Source of the DNA: Deltaproteobacteria bacterium
GTDB lineage: Bacteria; Myxococcota_C; UBA6777
DNA: 50,172 nt
Reading direction: 5' to 3'
Assembly: GCA_006226375.1 (NCBI GenBank)
Contig: SBHC01000013.1
Span: 1-50,172, forward strand
A program made the position numbers and the translations under genes. The notes below the pieces were generated by a model that did not search any database, was not told where the DNA came from, and saw only the letters and a program-made list of their open reading frames with translations. The first letter of the stretch is position 1; every line of letters begins with the position of its first letter. Below are positions 23,818 to 32,876 of this stretch, in pieces.

Positions 23818-23829
23818 GTTTCTCAAGGG

Positions 23830-24480
23830 GGAGAGTGGAGAAGCAGCAAACCCAACACCCAAAGTGAATTGTGGGTCAGATGGCTTGCAATTTGATCTTG
23901 GTGCTTGCAGGTGGGCGGGTGAGGGGAAGATAGGTTGGCTTGGGAAGCTGTCCATGGAGAGTGGGTTTAAGCCCCAACTCAACGAGTTGACGTACGGCCA
24001 CAGCGGTGTAGACCACGCCTTCAAAGAGGGCCAGATGGTAGCCCAAACAGAACTTCTCTTTCTTCCAAGCCTTGGTCCTCTTCGTCGGTCCCATGCACAA
24101 TGGCGCCTGACATGGTCTTCCGATCACCAGTGGCGCGGGCTTTTTCGATCATGGCAACAAACTGTTTGTCCAGCCAGGCTTTGGCTTTTTCGGATTTTGC
24201 GCGCGGTGTGTCGTGAAACTTTAACGAGAACAGGTTTTTACGAGGACTTGGAGAAGGAAGTGGTGGGGGGTGGAGCGTTCGGAGTCTGCGCTTGCGATCA
24301 TCGCTTCGTTCTTGGATGCTCTTGTCTCTCTTGAGGACGGTGTGTCTTAGGGGCGGGGTTTGGCTGTGCCGTTGAAGTAGGATTGGTAGATCGGCCAGGT
24401 GTAGTCAGCGACTTTGCGTCCGAGGATGAGGCCTTCGTCGTTGTCGAGCTGGTTGGCGCCGTCGCTGTGACGATAGGCCA
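23830..24480 (-). pseudogene. Decayed minus-strand coding fragments
   Basis: Three protein-like stretches are read on the minus strand but lie in different frames or behind stops: one ending near 24350 (AYRHSDGANQLDNDEGLILG ... YFNGTAKPRP then stop), one at about 24235-24020 (KNLFSLKFHDTPRAKSEKAK, DKQFVAMIEKARATGDRKT), and one at 24127-23876 (GYHLALFEGVVYTAVAVRQL) to a stop. They look like remnants of one or two genes broken by frameshifts. No family was recognised. Alternatively this is chance coding-like sequence; codon statistics would decide. Confidence 0.4.
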
Positions 24481-24744
24481 GTACCGCTGCTTAGCGGTTT
24501 GTATACTTAACGGTGTTGTTTTGTAGGACAAACAGGAAGTCAAAAAATTTTCCAACGAAAACATGTTTTCTTTCTATTGGTTTACATTTTTGATGGACGT
24601 TCTTTGGAAAAAAGTTGTGCTTAGGGGTGATAGTTTTTCGCGAGAATGCCGTTCTATCTATATGTTTTGAGTGGAATTGAAAGGTTTTGTGTAGGTTGCG
24701 CCTTGTTCGTGGGGCCGACGTTGATATACCGAGTGGAGTTTTTG
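24481..24744. other. AT-rich upstream region of the GGDEF-EAL gene
   Basis: Lower-GC than the flanks, with several stops in all frames; presumably holds the promoter for the GGDEF-EAL gene. No confident promoter, operator or terminator was identified. Confidence 0.35.
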
Positions 24745-27201
24745 ATGATGCAGAGAGTGGAGTTGGATGAGTTGGCCTGTGTAAGACAGAGCACGTATCC
24801 AATTTATTGTTTGGTGAGACCTGGTTCTGCGGAAAAACGGGCGCTGTCACTTTGTTCCAAGAAAGTGAGATTTTGTAAGCCCCACATCCAGGTTGTGAAG
24901 GACAGCGCAGAGATCTGTGGTGTTCTCTCCAAACAAGAGAGCGGGCTGCTTTTGTTGGACGCGAAAACTTCACGGGAAGAGACCCTCCGGTTTCTTGATC
25001 TCCGGGATCCTTCCAAGTGTTGTGCGTATGTTGTGGTTCTGGCCGAAAGTGTAGACGAATACAACACTTGGATCGGGTTGGGTGCTGATGATATGGTCCG
25101 CTGGAGGCAGTTCAACCTCGATATCTTGGAACGCTTTGTGGCGTTTGGGCTTCGTGCCCAAAAACAATGCCAAGAAACACAGCGGCTGCAACGAAAGCAG
25201 AACGGCTTCTTTGCGAGCAGCAACGAAGGTACATGGTGCCTGGATGCGAACACCATGAACGTGGAAGTCTCTCGTCGGTGGCAAGAGATGGTTGGACTGC
25301 CGTCCACGGCTTCCAACAAGATGAGCTTCCATGAGTGGTTGAGCTTTGTTCACAGCGATGATCGTCGGCGTATCTTGTCGCGGATCCGTTCTTGCCTCAC
25401 CAAAAAGATACCTCCCTTTCACGTTAAGTATCGTCTGGCCAAAGCGAGCGAGCAGGGGGAGTCTTGGGGTTCCAAGGTGCAGGGGGCCTACAACCACGAA
25501 GGGAAGTGCGAGCATGTATTAGGCTGGCAAGTCTCGTTGGAGTCGAAAGAGTCCATTTATGACCCCCTCACCAAGTTGCCCAACCGCAAACATTGGTTGG
25601 AGCAGGTGAGCGCGACATTTGCGAAGTGGAAGGAGCACGCCAAACCTGACTTCGCACTCATCTACATCGGACTCAACCAATTTCATCGTCTGAACGATAC
25701 GTTGGGATTTGGCGTGGGAGATCAGCTGCTGCAGCAAGTCGCAGAGAGGCTTCGGACCACACAACGCTTCATCAACACCATGGTAGAGCACGAAAGCCAA
25801 GACCCATGGGAGCAACCCCCTCGGTTTCGGGCCCAATCCCTTCCGAACACATCCACATTGTTGAGCAACACCAACACCCTCCGTGACATACCTGTCTCCA
25901 ACGTTAAGGTGGTCGCCAACGGTTTGCAGGACGCCTCCATGACGCTTCATGATTTCAGCATCGGCGAAATCAACAAGAGCCATGGAGCGCGCAAGACGTT
26001 CCAAACGTTGACGATGGGCATCAACGTGCCTGCTTTGGTTGCCCGCTTTGACGGCGATAAGTTTGGCCTGCTGATTGAAAATGTCGACAGTCGTGAAGAC
26101 GCTATATTGGTAGCGCAGCGCCTCCAACATTTGCTGGAGAGGCCCTTTCTCGTGGAGGGAGAACGTATCTACTTAAGCGCAAGCACCGGCGTTGCCCACA
26201 GCAGCAGCGAAGCCAAGACTGCCGAAGATCTTCTTCGCCAGGCGGGTTTTGCCATGTGCAAAGCCAAAGAAAAAGGAGCCACAGGTGAGAGCGTTCTCTT
26301 CTCAGCCAACATTCACGAAGAGGCAACGCAGCGGCTTAAGATCGAGACAGGGTTGAGAGAAGCACTCCAGCGCAAAGAGCTGGCTCTTTTTTACCAGCCC
26401 ATTGTTTCCATTCACGACGGCTCGATTCTTGGTTTTGAAGCGCTGCTTCGGTGGGAACATCCTACGATGGGATGGATCTCTCCGGGACTTTTTGTTCCTA
26501 TCGCTGAGGAGACTGGTCTTATTGTGGATATCGGAGCTTGGGCGTTGGAGACCGCTTGCAAGCAAATGCAGCAATGGCGCGGATCCTTGCATCCTGATCT
26601 TACGGTGAGCGTGAACGTTTCGGGCAAACAGCTGACCCAGCCGAACTGGAATCAGAATGTAGAGGCTGCGCTTTTGCTCTCGGGCCTTCCCCCTGAGGCC
26701 CTCAAGTTGGAAGTGACAGAGAGCTGCTTTGTGTCAGAACACAATACGGAAGACACCTTGCAAAGGTTGCGAGAGCGCGGCATCTGTGTCCAGATTGACG
26801 ACTTTGGAACAGGATATTCGTCGTTGTCGCGACTGCAAGACATGCCCGCTGATGTCGTAAAGATCGATCAATCGTTTGTTCGGGACATGGTGGAGCGCCC
26901 CTCTTCCGATTCGATTGTTCGCGCAGTCGTCAAACTGAGCCAAAGTTTGGGGTTTGGTGTGGTGGCTGAAGGAATTGAAACCCAAGAACAATGGGAGCAC
27001 CTCAGGTCGATTGGCGTGGGAATGGGACAGGGTTATCTGTTCGGCCGTCCCATCCCTCCTGAGCTGATTCCCACGTTGTTTGCCAAGGGGGCAGAGATGG
27101 AAAGGGAGCTTCCTCGCCTCTCGCCTCCTCCCAAGAGCCGAGTGGAGCGTTACTCTACTGTCGAAACTCCCCTACCCGCATGCTTGCTTTCGATGCCGTA
27201 G
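24745..27201 (+). CDS. PAS-GGDEF-EAL cyclic-di-GMP protein with degenerate GGDEF
   Basis: This 818-residue cytosolic protein comprises an N-terminal receiver-like region lacking obvious phosphorylation residues (1-140), a PAS domain (about 150-265), a GGDEF domain (about 272-500) and an EAL domain (about 540-795). The GGDEF signature reads FDGDKF near residues 434-439 instead of GG[DE]EF, and about 80 residues are inserted before it, so diguanylate cyclase activity is doubtful. The EAL domain keeps EALLRW (about 565), LKLEVTES, QIDDFGTGYSSL and VVAEGIE, so it is probably a c-di-GMP phosphodiesterase, perhaps with the degenerate GGDEF as a GTP-sensing part. The ATG ATG at 24745 follows GGAG; the frame to 24646 lacks a site. 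Confidence 0.9.
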   Translation: MMQRVELDELACVRQSTYPIYCLVRPGSAEKRALSLCSKKVRFCKPHIQVVKDSAEICGVLSKQESGLLLLDAKTSREETLRFLDLRDPSKCCAYVVVLAESVDEYNTWIGLGADDMVRWRQFNLDILERFVAFGLRAQKQCQETQRLQRKQNGFFASSNEGTWCLDANTMNVEVSRRWQEMVGLPSTASNKMSFHEWLSFVHSDDRRRILSRIRSCLTKKIPPFHVKYRLAKASEQGESWGSKVQGAYNHEGKCEHVLGWQVSLESKESIYDPLTKLPNRKHWLEQVSATFAKWKEHAKPDFALIYIGLNQFHRLNDTLGFGVGDQLLQQVAERLRTTQRFINTMVEHESQDPWEQPPRFRAQSLPNTSTLLSNTNTLRDIPVSNVKVVANGLQDASMTLHDFSIGEINKSHGARKTFQTLTMGINVPALVARFDGDKFGLLIENVDSREDAILVAQRLQHLLERPFLVEGERIYLSASTGVAHSSSEAKTAEDLLRQAGFAMCKAKEKGATGESVLFSANIHEEATQRLKIETGLREALQRKELALFYQPIVSIHDGSILGFEALLRWEHPTMGWISPGLFVPIAEETGLIVDIGAWALETACKQMQQWRGSLHPDLTVSVNVSGKQLTQPNWNQNVEAALLLSGLPPEALKLEVTESCFVSEHNTEDTLQRLRERGICVQIDDFGTGYSSLSRLQDMPADVVKIDQSFVRDMVERPSSDSIVRAVVKLSQSLGFGVVAEGIETQEQWEHLRSIGVGMGQGYLFGRPIPPELIPTLFAKGAEMERELPRLSPPPKSRVERYSTVETPLPACLLSMP

Positions 27202-27262
27202 TCGCGAGCCTCTGGGGACAACATATCAAGCTTTGAAACCCGATCAGGCTTCTTCCTATTCA

Positions 27263-27278
27263 CACCGCCAAGGCGGTG
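27263..27278. repeat. Perfect 7-bp inverted repeat
   Basis: CACCGCC-AA-GGCGGTG lies between the GGDEF-EAL gene and the next signalling gene. No T tract follows, so it may be an operator or a weak or Rho-dependent stop site. Confidence 0.35.
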
Positions 27279-27487
27279 GCTGGGTGAACTGCACTTGGTC
27301 GAACACACTGCACTTGTAAGTTGCTTTCTTTCGATGTTGGGTCGTTTCTTTGGGTGAGAAACAGGCTTATTCCTCGATGGATCTGTCGATGGACAAGGTA
27401 TTGAGTCTTGCCAAGCAACGGGTGTCATGGTGTAGTACCTCACAGGTATTCGATATCGGAGACATGTACGAGGAGCAAATTGGGTCC

Positions 27488-28687
27488 ATGACATGCTATT
27501 TGGTCGGTTTGAGTGAGGGTGAGCAACAACAAGTCCAGCGCTTGTTGAAGCAAGGTGAAGACACAGCATCCATGGATGTTGTGGTGGTGAAGGACAAGAT
27601 GGAGTTGAAGTCGGAGCCAAACTCTCTCCATCCGATTGATTTGCTGTGCCTGGGCTTGGATGACGCAGAGTCTGGTGCTGCTCCTTACCCAGGAAACCTG
27701 GACGTCCTTTGGTTCCTTGCCCTCCACGGTCACATGTGCCCCTGGGTTGCCTTCGTCGAGCAAGCGCAGCACTTTCCAGAGTCTCTTTGTCGTGCCATGG
27801 GAGCGAGCGGCTACCTGACTCGACCTTTGAACTCTGAGATGGTGGCTGCTGCTCTGGAGCAGGGCCTTCATCCTTCGGCTAGACCCACCTCATTCCCTCT
27901 GGTGCTTTTCCTGCAGATCGCACACACATTGCGTGTGAGTGGGCAGATTCAGATTACGTCAAGGGAGTTGGAAGAGCAGGGGGTTCTCGGCCTGGAACAA
28001 GGAGAACTTCGGTACGCGATCTGGGGTGAAGAAACATCCGGTGAAGAGATCCTTCGTCGGTTTCTATCCTGGCCTGATATGCGATACGAGATCCTCAAAG
28101 ATTCTCAAGTCGAGGAGCCTAACCACAACTTCCAAGAGCCATGGAAAACGCTGCTCGCCAGATTGTTCCCGGCCGAGAAGGCGTTGGATTCTTCTACCCA
28201 AAAGGAAGAGCCCGCTTCGCCCAGCGCTCCTGCTCCATTCCTCTCCGAATCTTCGCCACAGGCGACGTCTCGCGAGCCGTTGAGTGCGGACTTCCTCAAC
28301 GAAACCTGTAGGACTGTCCTGGAAGAGCTTGGAAACGGGATTGCTTGCGGTGTCGTGGATCTGACGCAACAAAGACTGATTGGGAAACACCAGAACGACG
28401 CCGCGCTGGCTGACGAATTTTGGAGCACCACAACCGCGATGATCCACGATATGTTCCAGGGCAACGCGATCCAACAATTGGAGAACGTGTTGGCCGGGAT
28501 GGAAGGCCACTCCCAAGACAAAGTCGAAGATCTTCTCGTCCACACCGACAACGAATTTCTCTTTATGAAATCTCTTTTGGCTGAAAATGCAGTGGTGTTT
28601 CTGATGACCAACAAATCAACAAGCCAGGGCATGGTTCTGACACATTTGCGATCTGCTGCAGAGACCATTCAGGCCAAACTTACCTAA
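27488..28687 (+). CDS. Pseudo-receiver / DUF4388 / roadblock protein (1)
   Basis: This 399-residue protein has three parts. Residues 1-120 resemble a receiver domain, but the phosphoacceptor Asp is replaced by Gly (LLCLGLDD) and the conserved Lys by Arg (GYLTRPL). Residues about 135-210 match DUF4388 (PatA-type; VLFLQIAHTLRVSGQIQIT, GVLGLEQGELRYAIWGEE). The C-terminal 125 residues are roadblock/LC7-like (VLEELGNGIACGVVDLTQQRL ... AVVFLMTNKSTSQGM). It is a paralogue of the gene at 31701. The ATG at 27488 was chosen because the paralogue begins identically (MTCYxVGL); GAGGAG is 12 bases upstream, and ATG 27464 remains possible. Role inferred: cytosolic scaffold in a phosphorelay or polarity circuit. 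Confidence 0.8.
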   Translation: MTCYLVGLSEGEQQQVQRLLKQGEDTASMDVVVVKDKMELKSEPNSLHPIDLLCLGLDDAESGAAPYPGNLDVLWFLALHGHMCPWVAFVEQAQHFPESLCRAMGASGYLTRPLNSEMVAAALEQGLHPSARPTSFPLVLFLQIAHTLRVSGQIQITSRELEEQGVLGLEQGELRYAIWGEETSGEEILRRFLSWPDMRYEILKDSQVEEPNHNFQEPWKTLLARLFPAEKALDSSTQKEEPASPSAPAPFLSESSPQATSREPLSADFLNETCRTVLEELGNGIACGVVDLTQQRLIGKHQNDAALADEFWSTTTAMIHDMFQGNAIQQLENVLAGMEGHSQDKVEDLLVHTDNEFLFMKSLLAENAVVFLMTNKSTSQGMVLTHLRSAAETIQAKLT

Positions 28688-28751
28688 AACGTTATCCTGC
28701 TCCTCACATGTTTTGGCTTCGTTGAGACATTTTACCCACTCGATAACTATT

Positions 28752-28787
28752 CAATTCCTATTCTTTTTCTGGTTATTCTAGGAATTG
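28752..28787. terminator. Inverted repeat, possible terminator of the preceding gene
   Basis: CAATTCCTA pairs perfectly with TAGGAATTG across an 18-base T-rich loop, 65 bases after the stop codon at 28687. There is no clean T tract, so an operator is equally possible. Confidence 0.35.
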
Positions 28788-28996
28788 TAATTGTTGAGGA
28801 TGGGTGTATCTATCTGTTTTTACTTTTTTTGAAAAATATTAAAAGAAATATCTTGTCAAGCGTCAGTAAAAATGTACGCTAAAGGTACGTGACAAAAGTA
28901 CCGATATTGTTACATACGTACTGTATTCCGTATGAACATAGTTCAATTGCGATGCCTGATTGCAACCAAGTATCGCAACCGAGTAAGGAGTTCCTC

Positions 28997-29032
28997 ATGT
29001 TTCAACGTCTCATGACTGTAGCCCCTCCATAA
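28997..29032 (+). CDS. Possible 11-residue leader peptide
   Basis: ATG at 28997 is preceded by AAGGAG at 6 bases, the best ribosome-binding site in this interval, and encodes MFQRLMTVAPP. A short hairpin (GAGAGA-AACG-TCTCTC) follows near 29091-29106. It could be a leader peptide controlling the gene that begins at 29217, or a chance site. Confidence 0.25.
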   Translation: MFQRLMTVAPP

Positions 29033-29216
29033 ACCTTGGTTACTACAAGTTTTCGTACAACATGGCACAGCGTTGCCGCACGGGAGAGAAACGTCTCTCT
29101 AAAGCGCTGTGGAGCTTGTGTTGCATGGAGCCCATTTTACTGTCTTCGGGGGGAGGCGATTGGGTTCTTGAACGTGAACAACGTTGAAGTGGTTTGGCCC
29201 ACAATGGAACATCGCT

Positions 29217-30068
29217 ATGATTCAAGGATACAATCACAACATAAAGCACAAGGGGCGCCTGTACCACGTGCAAACGGAGGATACAGGTCAATGCTCAAGA
29301 AGGGTGCATACGCTCCTGTTTATGGACGGTCATATCTTGGCTTCCAAAAATCTCCCCTATGGTTCTTTGCTTGACGCGGATCCGTCGATCGATGTCAGAG
29401 CTCTCATGATGCAACAGCACAAAGCGATGTTGTTGGAACTCAAAAATGGCAAGCATGACGTCGCTGATACGCCAAGCCTGGCAGAAGCATCGTTGATCTC
29501 CAGAGAGTTGGTCGCGGCTGTGAAAGAGTCGGCCTCTTTGTGCGCAGAGCCCCATGATGTCTCTCAGACAGGTGCACAAGAGTCACAGCCTCTACAAGAA
29601 GTGACATACACAGAGATACCTGCATGGAATACAACAGGGCAGGTGGTGCAACGTGGAACAGAAGAACTCGTTCCTTTCTCTGAACATCGACACAGGGAAT
29701 GGGTTTCTGCGCAAGAGGAGTTGGCCCTTTCTTCCAAGGATGCTCATCCACAAGCGGAGCAACCATCAACGTTCTCCACTCACTATGTCGCCTTGGAGCG
29801 TGAAGAGGAGTGCTTTTCTGTCGAGCTGGACACTGCGTTGGCTGCATCCTCGGATCAGCTCCTTGCCATGAACTCCGGCGAGTTTCTTGCCATCACAGAC
29901 GAAGGGAAGAGCTCTCTGCAGCTTGCAGGTATGAGCTTGTTGCAAGGCCTTTCGTCCAACGACACCACGCTGATTGCTGATAGCGTCCGCAAACTCGCTA
30001 CGGCTTCTGAAGCTGTTGGTATGAGATCGCTCTGGTGGCTGACTCCTACCTTGGAGACCGTCTCTTAA
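29217..30068 (+). CDS. Signalling protein with deltaproteobacterial N-terminal HVQTED motif
   Basis: A 283-residue soluble protein. The first 45 residues (YNHNIKHKGRLYHVQTED then LFMDGHILASKNLPYGSL) match a short motif I recall at the N-terminus of many myxobacterial and related proteins of varied architecture; its function is not established. The middle is acidic and low in order. The C-terminal 90 residues are helical (SVELDTALAASSDQLL ... LADSVRKLATASEAVGM) and unrecognised. The ATG at 29217 puts the motif at residue 4; the TTG at 29184 would add 11 residues. It sits amid roadblock-domain genes on the same strand, so a role in the same circuit is inferred. Confidence 0.6.
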   Translation: MIQGYNHNIKHKGRLYHVQTEDTGQCSRRVHTLLFMDGHILASKNLPYGSLLDADPSIDVRALMMQQHKAMLLELKNGKHDVADTPSLAEASLISRELVAAVKESASLCAEPHDVSQTGAQESQPLQEVTYTEIPAWNTTGQVVQRGTEELVPFSEHRHREWVSAQEELALSSKDAHPQAEQPSTFSTHYVALEREEECFSVELDTALAASSDQLLAMNSGEFLAITDEGKSSLQLAGMSLLQGLSSNDTTLIADSVRKLATASEAVGMRSLWWLTPTLETVS

Positions 30069-30198
30069 ACAAAGACGAACGCTGTTATGCACTGTGAATT
30101 TTTGTGCCATCTGTCCTTTTTGCACGAAAAGGTAGGTTGTCATTGTTCGATGTTGCGTGTAGAAGTTATAACGTCTTGAAAGAAGAGGGGTTGAAAGT

Positions 30199-30588
30199 AT
30201 GAAATCGCAGAGTCATTGGGAGCCTGCCTTGAAAGCCTTGGACGAGCTCGACTATGTGTTGTCATCGTTCATTCTGGATCAACAAGCCCAAGTGGTTGCG
30301 GGCGCTCTGAACGAAGACTTCGGAAACCCGAAGGAGCTTGCTGCCTCTGTTTTGGCTGCTGTTGGAGCCAACGAGAGGCTAGGTTCTCAGCTGTTGTTGG
30401 GAGAAGTGGTTCTTTCCATTTCGGAGTTCCGAGGAGGTTTGGTGTTTGCGGCGCCCCTCTCGTTGGAGCACGTGTTTGGTGTGGTGGCTGAGCCAGAAGT
30501 GAACTTGGGGATGTTGCGAATGCGCTTCCGTGAGAGCTTGGTCGCTCTCGCTGACGCCGACCCCTTGAAAGAGGAGGCTTTGGTATGA
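30199..30588 (+). CDS. Stand-alone roadblock/LC7-domain protein
   Basis: A 129-residue protein that is almost entirely one roadblock-type domain: an N-terminal helix (EPALKALDELDYVLSSFIL), a beta strand pair (QQAQVVAG), a long helix (NPKELAASVLAAVGANERLG) and C-terminal strands (LLLGEVVLSISEFRGGLVFAAPL). Known bacterial members such as MglB dimerise and act as GTPase-activating or scaffold proteins for Ras-like GTPases. GAGG precedes the ATG. The stop overlaps the next start (ATGA), so it is translationally coupled to the coiled-coil gene and the two products probably interact. Confidence 0.75.
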   Translation: MKSQSHWEPALKALDELDYVLSSFILDQQAQVVAGALNEDFGNPKELAASVLAAVGANERLGSQLLLGEVVLSISEFRGGLVFAAPLSLEHVFGVVAEPEVNLGMLRMRFRESLVALADADPLKEEALV

Positions 30589-31673
30589 GCGACTCTCCAG
30601 AAAAGTCATGGTGGGGCCGGTTGTTCAAGAAGGAAGATGAAGGAGAGCTACTGCATCTTGACATGTCCCAACCCAGGGACACGATGGAGCTCGATCTGAA
30701 AGATCTGGAGCACTTCTTAACAGAAGACAGTCAGGTGGACGATTTTCCCTCGGGGGCTCCTTCCCCTTCACCGTTGAAGACAACAAACACCGCAACTCCT
30801 GTGACGGATTCGGGTGTGAGCGCGATCCAGGTCCAGTCCCAAGGGCAACCAAGCTCCCAGTTGCAAAGCTTGCTTGATGAAATGGTGGTGTTGCAGCGAA
30901 AGCTGGAGCTAACGCAAACGGTTGAGCGTCAGCTTAATGATTCTTTGGAAGGGAAGGAACGCTCTCTTGAGAACGCGCACCAGATGTTGACTTCCTTGGA
31001 GGCTGAAAACGAAGCCCTGAGGCAAGAACGTTCCGAATTGCAGGCCCTCGTCGAAAAGCAAACCGAAGAGAGCAAACGAATCTCTGAGCTGGAGAGTTTG
31101 CTAGAGGATACCACCGCTCGTTTGTACCAAGAGCAGGCCAAGCGGAATCAGTGGAAAAAAGAGCAAGAAGCCGCTCTGCAAAAAGTCGCTCTGCAAGAGA
31201 ACGCGGTCTCTGAACTGGATGAGTTCCGTCAACAGTCGAAAGAGCTTACATTTTTCTTGTGGCATGTGGCTGTACGTTCTCTCCAGCGAGCTTGTGGTCG
31301 TGGAGCAGAGTCTTCCATGCTCCTGACATGGGAGGAGCTGTTCCCGTTTCTACAAGATCTGTTCTTGCGTGATGTGGAAGTGTCAGAGTCAGGGCTTCAA
31401 AAAGTCGCAGACTGGTTTCAAAAGATGGGGTTGTGCGAGACGTTGCAGTGGGAGTTGGATGACAACTCCTTGCGTGTGGAAGCGATGGGGCTTCCAGACA
31501 CGCTCTTGTCCTACGACGACTCTCCCGAGCTGCAACAGATTAAGTCTCCGATTGTTCCGCTGCTCTCAGCGCTATGGGGACAAGCAAACCCTGGTGGATT
31601 CACCTGCTCCTACGACAAAGAGTCGGATTATGGCTCTTTGCAGTTTGTGTTGCGGCGCAGCGAATCCCTTTGA
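30585..31673 (+). CDS. Coiled-coil protein coupled to roadblock genes
   Basis: A 362-residue cytosolic protein. An N-terminal acidic region (1-80) is followed by a long coiled coil (about 90-215; regular heptads in LLDEMVVLQRKLELTQTVER and LEAENEALRQERSELQALVE). A globular C-terminal domain (about 220-360) with LTWEELFPFLQDLFLRDVEV and a final LQFVLRR strand is not recognised. It overlaps the upstream roadblock gene by 4 bases and lies 27 bases before the pseudo-receiver/DUF4388/roadblock gene, so the three form an operon. A scaffold role is inferred. Confidence 0.65.
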   Translation: MSDSPEKSWWGRLFKKEDEGELLHLDMSQPRDTMELDLKDLEHFLTEDSQVDDFPSGAPSPSPLKTTNTATPVTDSGVSAIQVQSQGQPSSQLQSLLDEMVVLQRKLELTQTVERQLNDSLEGKERSLENAHQMLTSLEAENEALRQERSELQALVEKQTEESKRISELESLLEDTTARLYQEQAKRNQWKKEQEAALQKVALQENAVSELDEFRQQSKELTFFLWHVAVRSLQRACGRGAESSMLLTWEELFPFLQDLFLRDVEVSESGLQKVADWFQKMGLCETLQWELDDNSLRVEAMGLPDTLLSYDDSPELQQIKSPIVPLLSALWGQANPGGFTCSYDKESDYGSLQFVLRRSESL

Positions 31674-31700
31674 GTATAAAGTGTAGGTAGAGGAACTGAT

Positions 31701-32876
31701 ATGACGTGCTACTTCGTCGGGTTAACCGAGGATGAACAATCAAAGGTGCGCGAGGCTCTGGTCCATGTTGACCAGGGAGCTAATCCTTTGAAAGTTGTTG
31801 CTGTTCAAAACAAAGAAGATCTTCGAAATCTCGTTCATCAGGAGCGCAAACCTCGTTTGCTTTGCCTCGGGCTGGATGGGTTGTCCTCGGATCCAGAGCT
31901 TTATCCAGGCAATCTCGATGTCCTCTGGTTCTTTGCTTTGCAAGGGCAAACGTGCCCTTGGATCGCCTTTTCTCGTAAGAATGGAAGCATCTCAGAGACG
32001 TTGTGTTCCACAATGGGAGCCAGCGGGTACCTGACACAGCCTCTTGAACAAGCGGACATGATTGGCGCGATTCGGGCGGGCCTGACCTCTTCCACATCGG
32101 AGTCTTCCACTCTCTCGTTGGTTTTGTTTTTGCTTCTGGCCCAAACTCTTCGTGTGACAGCCTTGATTCACGTGACAAATGCTGTGACCCAAGAAGAGGG
32201 CATCCTTGGGCTTGAGCAAGGTGACGTTTGTTATGCCAGATGCAGAGGGGAGGATAACGGAGAGGCGTCGCTCCGGTCTCTTTTGTCTTGGCCCAAAGTC
32301 GAATTGCAGGTGAAGCAGAAGTTAAACATTCTAAGCCGGAACGTTGAGATCTCCTTGGAAGAGGTTTTGGCGACTCAGTTTCCTGACGCCCCGATGACTC
32401 CCGCAACATCTACGCTCCAACAGGGCGCGTCGGTGGTTCCCGCTGAAGAACATAACATTGAGTGTTTCAATACACAGGAGTTCGACTCGGTATGCCAGGA
32501 GATTCTTGAGGGTCTTTCTGGTGCAGATGCGTGCGGTATCGTTCGTTGTCGCGATGAGACGTTGGTCGGCTTCTCAGCCCAAGAATCTCTTGCTTCCTCA
32601 ATAGCTTGGGACAAGGCGATACTGATTGTCTCGGAGATGTTCCAGAGCGAGGCGCTCCAGGTCGTCAAACAGGAGATGGCGCGACAAGAAGAACAAGTTG
32701 CGCAAGACAACGTGCAAGAGATCTTTATCCTTGCGAGTCACTCTTCGTTTTTTATGAAAGCGTTGGAGGGGTTGGGTCTGGTTGTTGTTCTGGTGACCCA
32801 GTCCACAACAAGCCAAGGGATGGGGTGGGCACACCTACGCTCCGCCGTCGATGGCATTCAAACACAGCTTTCCTAA
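31701..32876 (+). CDS. Pseudo-receiver / DUF4388 / roadblock protein (2)
   Basis: A 391-residue paralogue of the protein encoded at 27488, with shared landmarks YPGNLDVLWF, CPW[IV]AF, MGASGYLT and GLEQG. The receiver-like domain again lacks the phosphoacceptor (RLLCLGLDG) and has Gln for the conserved Lys (GYLTQPL). DUF4388 spans about 130-205 (SLVLFLLLAQTLRVTALIHVT). The roadblock-like C-terminus spans about 260-391 (VCQEILEGLSGADACGIVRC ... VVVLVTQSTTSQGMG). GAGG lies 8 bases before the ATG. It probably shares an operon with the two preceding genes. Confidence 0.8.
   Translation: MTCYFVGLTEDEQSKVREALVHVDQGANPLKVVAVQNKEDLRNLVHQERKPRLLCLGLDGLSSDPELYPGNLDVLWFFALQGQTCPWIAFSRKNGSISETLCSTMGASGYLTQPLEQADMIGAIRAGLTSSTSESSTLSLVLFLLLAQTLRVTALIHVTNAVTQEEGILGLEQGDVCYARCRGEDNGEASLRSLLSWPKVELQVKQKLNILSRNVEISLEEVLATQFPDAPMTPATSTLQQGASVVPAEEHNIECFNTQEFDSVCQEILEGLSGADACGIVRCRDETLVGFSAQESLASSIAWDKAILIVSEMFQSEALQVVKQEMARQEEQVAQDNVQEIFILASHSSFFMKALEGLGLVVVLVTQSTTSQGMGWAHLRSAVDGIQTQLS

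Larger units (their letters stand above)
28688..29216. other. AT-rich regulatory interval
   Basis: It contains a 9-bp inverted repeat (CAATTCCTA 28752-28760 with 28779-28787), a strongly AT-rich stretch (about 28815-28860), four GTAC-centred sites within 48 bases (28874, 28885, 28898, 28918), and a tiny frame with an excellent ribosome-binding site at 28997. It looks like a regulated promoter plus leader for the downstream gene. Confidence 0.45.

Noticed and set aside
23216-24334. 372-codon plus-strand frame
   Set aside because: Overlaps the Cys-rich repeat gene in another frame for half its length; composition is that of a shadow frame.
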